From positions 558,001 through 622,000 of the forward strand of contig WARS01002807.1 of NCBI GenBank assembly GCA_008933995.1: 64,000 nucleotides of DNA, given 5' to 3'. The notes under the pieces are model-generated. The model saw only the letters and a list, made by a program, of their open reading frames with translations, made no database searches and was not told the origin of the DNA. Position numbers and translations under genes: made by a program. The DNA comes from Datnioides undecimradiatus. Its lineage: Eukaryota; Chordata; Actinopteri; Lobotiformes; Datnioididae. The stretch's first letter is position 1. Each line of letters begins with the position of its first letter. Of this stretch, positions 1-8,186 are shown piece by piece.

Positions 1-18
1 CCGTCGGAGAACATGCCG
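1..18 (-). CDS. adam11: adam11 coding exon 6 (partial)
   Basis: Acceptor CCCTGCAG at 19-26, then GMFSDG in the phase required by the preceding exon (STCRGL-C-GMFSDG). The exon is cut by the window edge. Confidence 0.75.
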
Positions 19-2233
19 CTGCAGGGAGATGCAGAGCAGAGGGCGACAGTGAGTGCGTCTGCAGGGAGCCAAAGCGCGTCAGCGTGCACGCGTCTGCTGA
101 ACGTGATTTTATGAATAAAAAGGTTCACGGCGGGGCTCACCACAGGCCGCGGCAGGTGGACACAGCGGCCCAGGACTCTGGACGACCCCTCAACCTTCCC
201 TGGTAGTAGCAGTGCTCCCCTCCCTGTGGACACAACGCAGCCGTGTTTCACCAGTGCAACCTCCTCTGAGGCGCCGCGGTCGGCCGGCTCCAGGGGAACA
301 ACCTCTCACAACCTGTCCCCGTTTCCCCCACGATCGCGCTCATGGCACAGTTTGTGACCTACTTATGTCCTGCGCTCTACTCTACTCCACCATACTATGC
401 TTCACCGACAACAGAGGTGGGAGGTAGACCCTTGACTAGGATCTCTTGAATAAATCAGCACTCGTGTTGCCCACACAGTTGGATGTGAGAACTAAACACG
501 GAGCGGCTGCACGGTGGGCAGGCTGCGACTGAAAACCGGGAGATGGGAGTTAAAATAGAGGCCGTGCTCGTCTTTCTCTTTCCTGCCCTCGCTGCCCTCG
601 CTGCGACCTTGACGCTGACACTCGCTCAGGAGCGGGCTTGCTGCTTTTCGCGAGGTCGCGGCGGTGGAGATGAGCCACCGGGAGAGGTGGGAAAAGTGGG
701 AATCAGCGGTTCAGTCAGATCAAATTGAGTTCAGCGGCCCCGGGCGAACTGCGGCTGACGACAGGGGTCAGTCTGGTGACGTGCTGCCCTGAGTGCGTCA
801 CACCGGTCGCGTCCAGCAGCAGCTTCAGAGGCATCACGTGAGGCCTACACCCAGCTGAGCGACAATCTGGCCTGACTACAGGTCTCCATCCCGGGCCCTG
901 CACGCCGCCTCTCCCTCCCGCCTCTCCGGGAACAGACCCGACTCTCTGAACGCCAAAGCGGGCATTTTACTCCTCACACACCCTCCCCCTCCTCCTCTCT
1001 CACCAGCTCCGCTCTTCCCTCCCTCCTGGTCTTCTTTCATTCTCTCCGCTGCCAAGAACTTAATGACACCGCTGAGCTAACTCGTTGCTATGGAAACAGG
1101 CCTGCCATTGGTCGGGAGGACCGAGGGAGAGTTTGGAACGGTTGTGGGTGGGGACATGGAGTGCCGGCCGGGTGGGTGGGCGGCTGCAGGGTTGATGGGG
1201 GGCTGATGGTAGTTGGGGGGGGGGCTATTAGCCATCCCTCCTGGCTAGCCGAATGCAGCGACATTCCTCTGCTCTGTCGTGACAAACGCATCCCGTGTTA
1301 GACGTTGGGGCTTTCATCCGTCTCCCCGTTGTCTCTCAGGCCTTTCTCTGAGCTTGTGGGTTGTCACCACAGGCCTCCGCCGTCTAAGAAAGGCACACGT
1401 GCACGCCGCTGACAGGCCAACCCACGCACGTGGAGCGCAGTAACATGCAGAATCTTAGCAGTTGCATGGCAGCCTACTTTTGAGCGTGCGACGCACGTTC
1501 CATAAATAGATAAAACAGGAGGGAGACGTCAAACTTCAATGAAGCATCAAAATCACATTAGAAATTAGACTTAAAGGCGTCTTTCAGCCTCAAACTTCAA
1601 TCAATCAGATCTGCGTTGGATGAGGAGACACATCCAAAGTTACATAATGAGCTCTGGACCAAGAGTTTAAATCAAATTCACTGACACCAGAGGGAGACGT
1701 GACAAAGTCTCAGCTCCTCCACACACCGCCGCTCCGGTCACCTCATTAATACGCCGCCTTCTGTGCGCCAAAGAGACGAGTTCACTCACTGAAATCCCGT
1801 CGCTGCACGCATCCACACCCCACGCACACCGTCTTACCACGGACAGCGAGGGTCTGCCGTCCTGGTTGAAGTGCCGCTCCACATACTCTGAAGACAGGAG
1901 GTGGCTGCAAAGAGAGGAGAGGCACCGTGAGCATCGCAGACGCCGTGCAACCAGCCGTGTGCGTCTGCGCCTGTGTGTGTGTGTGTGTGCCACATTGGTG
2001 TTCCCCATCTTGTCGTGTAACAGCGCGGGGCTAAGTGCGTTTGCTTAAGTGTGGGGAAATGCTAATGAGAACAGCTGCGGTGAATTAAGAGCACCTACTG
2101 ATACGAGCACGTAAAAGGAAGGGCTGATCGGCGGTAATACTAACTGGTTCAGCTCCAGGTCCAGGGTGAAGGTCCGTCCAAAGGCCTCCACTTGGAAACA
2201 GCTCTGGGCCAAGTGGACGGGCTGAAACAAAGA

Positions 2234-2272
<39 letters not shown>

Positions 2273-5200
2273 GTGACACAGACAAATTTGATGGCCGATG
2301 AGCTGAAGTGCAGCAAAACAATTGCGGTTAAGTGCGTCGCTCTGTAAAAGCCACAGTGCGTTTCTGAAAACGTCCCATGAATAATTCAAGCCAATCGATG
2401 GCGTGTTGGCCGTAAAAGCATCTCAGCGCCTGACGTATTGTGATTGATAAAGTCCCCATTGATCAGCGCGGCCTGCGTGACTGCAGCAGAGATTTTGTGA
2501 TGGAGACGGATGGAGAAGGAGACAGAGAGGAGGGGGGGAGACCTGCCTGGTGTCGTCTATATTCAGCTGTGTTGTACCAGTGTCCCTAATGAACAGTTGC
2601 CAGAGCCGAGGAGGTGAGGAGACAGCAGGACAGAGAGAGAGAGAGGGAAATGTACTGCAGACTAAACAGTGCGTCTCAGGCTGTGCCAGCGTGGCTTTGA
2701 TCTCAGTCTGGAGGAACCAGGCTGCAGTGAATCACCGGGCTTTTACAATAACATGCATCACTCTCCAGGATTCATTCCCTGCAGTGAGTACGGACGACAG
2801 ATTTCTTACTACTGTCTTGGAGAGGCTCGGTCTCCGTGCAGCAACGCTCTCCTGCAGCTCTACATCTGCGAGCGGCTGAGCTCAAGGTGGCCGCTCCTGT
2901 GCCTGTGATCCGATCAACCTTGGTCCTCAACAGGAGTTTGCACAGTTTGTTGCAAACCGTTTCAGTTAAACCAATCTGAGCATCTGGTTCTCGGCACAGC
3001 AATCAGTCTCGAGAGATATGAAAATGCAAATTGATTTAAAATAATATGTAGACTTTCAAGCATCCCAGCGTGTGATTTGTCTTTCGGCGTCACCTGAACG
3101 CACCAACTGCAGCTCAGACCGAATCAAACGCGAAATCGCCGCCTCGCCTCTTTTCGGTGCAGCGTGATGTGACGGGGAGTAAAAAAAAAAAAAGGAAAAC
3201 TCATCCGCCCGCTGCTTCTAAATTTATGACGCTCCGAGCTTCTTGAATATTTCACAAAACAAAACACAAGCGGGGCCGCGCGAGTACGGCAGCCGGGACG
3301 GGGACTCCTGAAGCGCTGTCACCGCTCGTGCCGCGTGAACGCGTATCACGTTAACTGTTGTTGTTTTCTTATTCATAGGGAGGCACCGCTCCTGGTTGAG
3401 ACAGCCTCTCCTCCGGGGGCAAACGGCATTCATCTTAATTATACTGTTTAAACACTGCACTCTGTGACTGCGTGTGTGTGTAATGTACTCTCTCATATAT
3501 ATGAACTACATCATATCAGCATGACCTAGAGAGGTGGGGGGGTGGAAGGATGCGGAGTGCTTCAGCCTCTTGGACCATGCAGCACTTCTCACACAGGCCT
3601 GTTTCATAATTAATGGGGACGTACTTCAACACACCATCGGGGCAGGGGGGGGGGCGCTCAGCACGGCAGCCGGATGATCGGACACGATGGGTGAATCTTT
3701 GAGGAGGGGGGCTAAGCTTTGTCAGCTCGGAGGGTTTTTGTTTCAGGAGCTGCTGCCGGATGTTACCGCTCCACCGGCGCCTCGTCCGTCGTCGCCTCAC
3801 TGTGGAGCGTTCGCAGGGGTTTCCGGTGACAAACTGGGTCAGAATCACTGCTGCAAAGATGCCACCCTGCACTGTCATCCTCTGTGCAGCACAGAGCTGA
3901 GCGCTGCACTGCTGCGCGCGCGCACACACACGCGCGCGCGCGCGCGCGCGCTACAAACATGAGGTTCCCATCAGCAGAATAACCGTCTATCTTGGTGCCG
4001 TCACACCCATACGTGCCCACACACACTTGCTGCAGTAACACCGGTGGTGACTCCGGTGGTGTGGATGCAGCCTGAGGTTTCCTGAACTTCCTGATCTTGT
4101 TTCATATGATTTTGGCATGTAAAGCTCCACCTACAGGGGTTTTAAAAGCCATTCTTGTACAGTCTCCAACTGGGTTACTTCCTTTTTTAAATGAAATTAC
4201 AAGCGAGGTTAATCAATTCCTCATTTTAATGGAAGGATCCTGAAAGCTTGTCAAGGACCCCTGGGTGTCCCTGGATCCCAAATTAAGACCACCGCGCTGA
4301 GAACAGGGTGATCCGTGTGATAAAAACTAAAAGGACTCGGGCTGAGAGAGGGGGGTGTTGGTTAAAACTCACCGAAGCGTCCCCGGTGCTGTTCTTCACC
4401 CTGGTATCCAAGTGGTCATGAGCCATTTCCTCCTCCGACTCGATCTGCCGCACCAGCCGCTTCGGATAGGTGATCGCAGTGGCAGTGTCCGCGCTGTCCG
4501 GCCGCCCCGCCGGGGTAAACCAGTCCCACATGCCTCCATCCTGCACTGGGCTGCTGTCCGCACCTGCACGTGGCAAAACAGGTACATTCACAGGCGTTTC
4601 ATAGGTGTGCAGGTGGGGTGGGGGCACACCTGAATCCGCCTCGGCTGCACCTGGCTGTGGTGTAGTAAGCAAAGCTGAGTGGGAAACGACATGTTCTCAA
4701 TGAGTCACACGGTGTGAGTGTTCAGATCTGTGGGTTTTTCCTGCGCGCCGATGGTTCGGTGACCTAATTCATCGCTCTGACCGGTGCAGAACATTTTGTC
4801 ACTGCTCTACTCGGATCAGGATCGGGCGGAAATCATCAACTAACGCCCATGTTAACGTCCGCGCAAAGGCCCGTGTGTGTTAAAATGCCTGCAATCATGA
4901 AATTACGCTTTAAGACACGTTGGTTTATGTATTGATAAGTTGTATCGTGGTGCTGTTAGATGCTCGGTGGATAAAGCACCGGTTATGGGTACGCTGGATA
5001 TAGGCTACGGGGCTGCGGTGGAAATGTGTTGATGCAGCAAATCTACCGCAGCGGAGAGCGCTCTCAGGCCAGTGGGCTGCTTGGCACCGACACCCCGCTA
5101 CAGTAAAATCGCAGCCGACGCTGGAAAAGTGCTGGTGCAAGGGGAAAAAATGTGGATGCAATGGAAACGAACGGGGTGCTCCCGCTCCTCATCCGAACCC

Positions 5201-5301
5201 CCCCTTCTCTCCCCTCTCCCTCTCCCTCTCTCTCTCTTACCTGAGACCGCAAGCCTCTCGCCCACTGCAGCAAAGACCATGAAGCACCACACCGCCAGCA
5301 T
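1..5301 (-). CDS. adam11: ADAM11-like disintegrin/metalloprotease-family protein, N-terminal part (six coding exons, truncated by window edge)
   Basis: Joined exons 5301-5241, 4563-4373, 2221-2145, 1904-1838, 223-141 and 18-1 give about 165 residues in one frame with matching splice phases. Residues 1-16 are a hydrophobic signal peptide ([14 protein letters not shown]). The rest is the start of the ADAM prodomain: [43 protein letters not shown] and [11 protein letters not shown] followed by STCRGL and MFSDG. The pair HHLLSS-YVERHF and the phase pattern fit ADAM11 better than ADAM22 or ADAM23, as judged from remembered family sequences. In other vertebrates ADAM11 is a neuronal membrane protein that lacks protease activity and binds LGI proteins; the domains that would show this lie beyond the window. 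The start is the only in-frame ATG before the signal peptide; upstream the frame opens only with GTG. The gene is divergent from the zinc-finger gene at 8052. Sure of ADAM11/22/23; fairly sure of ADAM11. Confidence 0.85.
141..223 (-). CDS. adam11: adam11 coding exon 5
   Basis: 83 nt, acceptor TGTCCACAG, donor GTGAGCC. It encodes [13 protein letters not shown] then AAVSTCRGL, the conserved Cys-containing end of the ADAM prodomain (HCYYQG...STC.GL). Confidence 0.88.
1838..1904 (-). CDS. adam11: adam11 coding exon 4
   Basis: 67 nt, acceptor TCTTTGCAG, donor GTAAGAC. It encodes [17 protein letters not shown], the most diagnostic ADAM11 segment in the window. Confidence 0.9.
2145..2221 (-). CDS. 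adam11: adam11 coding exon 3
   Basis: 77 nt, phase 0 to 2, acceptor TTTGTTTCAG, donor GTTAGT. It encodes [14 protein letters not shown] and FTLDLELN of the reprolysin-type propeptide. A (TG)18 tract begins 13 nt upstream of the acceptor. Confidence 0.9.
2235..2270. repeat. (CA)18 microsatellite beside adam11 exon 3 acceptor
   Basis: Uninterrupted CA dinucleotides; on the gene strand this is (TG)18 lying 13 nt upstream of the exon 3 junction. Confidence 0.97.
3913..3951. repeat. Alternating purine-pyrimidine (CG/CA) tract
   Basis: About 39 bp of strictly alternating pyrimidine-purine sequence: TGCGCGCG, then CACACACA, then a run of about twenty CG bases. Long CG alternation is the classic Z-DNA-prone sequence and is unusual in CpG-methylated vertebrate DNA. 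Confidence 0.9.
4373..4563 (-). CDS. adam11: adam11 coding exon 2
   Basis: 191 nt encoding residues 21-84. The acceptor is ...CACGTGCAG and the donor GTGAGTT. It carries the acidic N-terminal propeptide with [18 protein letters not shown] and the HLDTRVKN motif typical of the ADAM11/22/23 group. Confidence 0.85.
5241..5301 (-). CDS. adam11: adam11 coding exon 1 (signal peptide)
   Basis: ATG at 5301-5299 with A at -3. It encodes residues 1-20 plus one base of codon 21 and ends at donor GTAAGAG. A hydrophobic core of about 14 residues marks the signal peptide. Confidence 0.8.
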
Positions 5302-5306
5302 GATCT

Positions 5307-5312
5307 TCACAT
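5307..5312 (-). promoter_or_regulatory. Start-stop element (ATG TGA) just before the adam11 ATG
   Basis: ATGTGA is followed five bases later by the main ATG (5301-5299). Such minimal uORFs can stall ribosomes in other genes; an effect here is inference. Confidence 0.4.
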
Positions 5313-5323
5313 ATTCCCGCGGA

Positions 5324-5347
5324 TTACAACATCGAGAGCCGCAACAT
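5324..5347 (-). promoter_or_regulatory. Upstream ORF in adam11 leader (7 codons)
   Basis: ATG TTG CGG CTC TCG ATG TTG TAA, ending 22 nt before the adam11 start. It lies in the leader only if transcription begins upstream of 5347. Confidence 0.45.
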
Positions 5348-5477
5348 GTCACGAACCCGGCCGGCGGAGGGGAGGGAAAAGACCGAGGACCGCGCAGCAG
5401 AGACGATGGCGAAGCTCGAAAGGGAATCTGCTAAACATCTGATGATGCGCGTCCGCTCATCTCTCCCCCTCTCTATG

Positions 5478-5482
<5 letters not shown>

Positions 5483-5509
<27 letters not shown>
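5483..5509. repeat. (CT)n microsatellite upstream of adam11
   Basis: Pure CT/GA run about 180 bp upstream of the adam11 ATG; on the gene strand it is (GA)n, possibly GAGA-like promoter sequence. Confidence 0.9.
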
Positions 5510-5517
<8 letters not shown>

Positions 5518-7007
5518 AGCTCCGGTCAGCGCCGCTATTCTGCATATTAAGAATTATTATTTTAAAAAATGAATGGCTACGATGATCGATACAGGCCCGG
5601 CGATTGATCAGTGAGGGAATAGTGAGGGACGGGCGAGTGCGCACCGCGGATGCATAGCTCCGCAAGGCTGCGCGGGTGCGTATGGGAGTATGGATGAGCT
5701 TGTGTGTGTGTGTATACGCGAATCTGCGGTATGCGGAAACGAAGGGATGGGAAAGCGAAGAGAAATGCGTTGGGTCTGCGGCGAGGAGGACACGTGGGAC
5801 CGTGGTACCCTCCCTCATCCCGCGCAGCCTCCTCCCCTCCCGTTGCCATGCAGCTCTGCGTGCAGGGAGAGGATGCGACAGCCCGGCTGCTGAAGCGACG
5901 AAAAGCCACGAAACGGATCGGGGTCTCACACTTTGTTCATATTTCCCGATACAAGGGCACTGATGGCGTAGCATGCGGTGGCGTGGAGATTTCAGGTCTG
6001 CAGAGGAGGAAGGTGTGTCCCGGCCGAGGGGAGGCATCACAGCTGAACACGAAAACATCCTGACAAACACATCAGAGGCCTTCTCGTCATTAACGATCCT
6101 GCAGACGCTCAGTTTCTGTGGCAACCGACTCAGTTTCGGATATTTTTGTCACTCATATTTTGTACAATAAGGCTGTGATTTTGCAGAAAAGTCCCTGTCC
6201 TGATCTGCCGTGCAGTGTATAATAAAGTCATCAGATAACAAAGTTTGACGGCGCTGCAAAAATCCAAATGTATATGTATGTAACGAGGCTGATTTCACAT
6301 CTGTTTGGGAGTGACAGCTGCAAATCCATACTGAAACTGAATCTGGTGATAGCTGCTTGCAGAGAAGTGGATTTCCCCATTTTGCTATTTACAAACCTGG
6401 GTTTCACTCGAGCCAACAGTGTGACATTTAGTTTCTCTCACACCGGAAGCTTTAAGCGATCCGCCAGCTGCGAGGAGGCACACCTGCAGGATGCAAACTC
6501 GATCCACGAGCAGCTAGAGAAACAGGGCAGCGTTGGGATTTCAGATTGTGGACAGTTAAAGCAGTTTTTCCAGGTATCTGCGCCTGAAATGAGCATCGCG
6601 CATCAAACCACTCAAGGCCTATTAGACAAACTGCATCCCTGGCTGTGCTTCAGCTAGATGAAAACCCTGTGTGCGCAGATCCACGCCGAGAACACATTCA
6701 TCCTGGTGATGTAGGTAAACCTGACAGGTGTGATGTATAAACCTGATTTTAAGCGACAGCGCACAAACATCCCGGCTCCTCACTGGGAACCATAAATACA
6801 GATCAATCGATCAGTGAGGCCCGCTGCGCTCTCCGTGCGCTGCTCTCTCAACCCGCTGACCTGAGAGGTTCCCTGATGCAGTTAAGTCTTCCAGCAGCCG
6901 TCCCGCAACACATCCCGCTAATGGAGGCGCATTGTGCACTGACAGCCCCCCTCTGAATATTTCATCTCACCCACCTTTGAGACTAACAGGGAGCAAGAGA
7001 TGGAGGG

Positions 7008-7038
7008 GGAGGAGGAGGAGGAGGAGGAGGAGGAGGAG
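7008..7038. repeat. (GGA)n trinucleotide tract
   Basis: Ten GGA units in intergenic DNA. Confidence 0.9.
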
Positions 7039-7941
7039 TGCAGCATCAAAATACGTCCTCCTCCATAAAAAATAGTGTGACACCAAAAACAGAAATTCAG
7101 AATACAGACTGGACTCTCTGAATCCAGACAACATCACCATCCACATCCTCAGGGTGCGCGCAGAGCTGAGGCGGTCGATTAAGTATTCAGCAGTGGTACA
7201 GCTGAGTAACAGACACTGCAAAGGGAGCTGTGAGGAGTCCGAGCTGCAGGGAGCATGGGTTATGAGTGAGGATGGCTCAGTTTGTAGAAGCGATTGGCAG
7301 AAACTCTTCTTAGTTTGTGGCAAAACAGGAAATCAGAGGTTTGACGTATTTCGCAAAAGGGTCTCCCTCTTTTCAAACTAAACCCTGAATTTAAGACTAC
7401 ACAGAGGCGCCGAGGGATTAACAATCTGACTTAATCATCTCAGGCGTAAGACAAATGTGAGCAGTGCGCAGCCGACCTGAACGCGGCAGCCTCGTGAGAC
7501 AGGGACACAGCACCCTCTGCCGTGCGCAAAGCCGCATCGCACTTGCAGCTCCGGCTACTCACTGCGCGCCTGCATCAAGCCAGCGAGAGGGAGGGCGAAT
7601 CCGCCTCACAAGTGAGCTGATCAGTTTGGGAAACAGATTTGACATCTCAAAGGCTTCAAGACTGAAAAATACATGTTTTACCATATAGTGGTTATTAATA
7701 AGTAATGTGTAAATAACTAATGTGTAAAACATCTCATTCTTCACTACGTTGCATTAAAAGTCATTGCTCTAAACAGTGTCAGTCGTATTTAACGCTGCCT
7801 GGCTTCGAGAGGCTGGTAGACATGCGTGGACTTGCCCGTGTTTCACGTATGTTTGCACACAGCTGAGGTTAAATGGGCAATTACATTAATTAGCTTCAGC
7901 TTTACTTCTCGAGGATCGCAAAGCGTGGAACCGCGACGCCG

Positions 7942-7978
7942 CCAATTAACCAATTAACATCTCCCAAGAGGCTATAAG
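7942..7978 (+). promoter_or_regulatory. Core promoter of the nine-finger gene (two CCAAT motifs and a TATA-like box)
   Basis: CCAAT at 7942-7946 and 7950-7954, in the repeated word CCAATTAA, followed by TATAAG at 7973-7978. Normal TATA spacing puts transcription start near 8003, about 50 nt before the ATG at 8052. Motifs were read by eye; no transcript evidence is available. Confidence 0.5.
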
Positions 7979-8051
7979 ACGGGCTGACAAGGGCGGCGGC
8001 CTCGCCATTACAGACCGTTTATGGTGGAGAAGAGTTCGGATCCAGAGGAAA

Positions 8052-8186
8052 ATGAACGGTGTGCGCAGTGGGAAGCCTGTCGGCGGTCCACAGGTGCAGC
8101 TGTTCAACTGCGCCCACGCGAGCTGCGGAGCGACTTTCACCAGGCAGCGGCGACTGAAGGAGCACGAGACGGTGCACACCGGAGCG
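8052..8186 (+). CDS. Nine-finger gene exon 1 (finger 1)
   Basis: Residues 1-45 ending HTGA, donor GTAAGG. Finger 1 is CAHASCGATFTRQRRLKEHE followed by TVH. Confidence 0.88.

Larger units (their letters stand above)
2222..4372 (-). other. adam11: adam11 intron 2
   Basis: 2.15 kb without recognisable coding sequence. It holds the (CA)n tract at 2235-2270, a short A-run near 3181-3193 and the alternating CG/CA tract at 3913-3951. The open frames on either strand here match no family I know. Confidence 0.6.
5302..7940. other. Intergenic region between divergent adam11 and the zinc-finger gene
   Basis: 2.6 kb. The left part (5302-5460) holds the adam11 leader with two small upstream ORFs. It also carries a (CT)n tract at 5483-5509 and a (GGA)n tract at 7008-7038. 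5600-6060 is CpG-containing and may be adam11 promoter or leader. I recognise no protein family here. Confidence 0.5.

Noticed and set aside
5516-6124. 202-codon minus-strand open frame upstream of adam11
   Set aside because: No recognisable domain, composition follows CpG-rich leader DNA, and it does not splice in phase to adam11.
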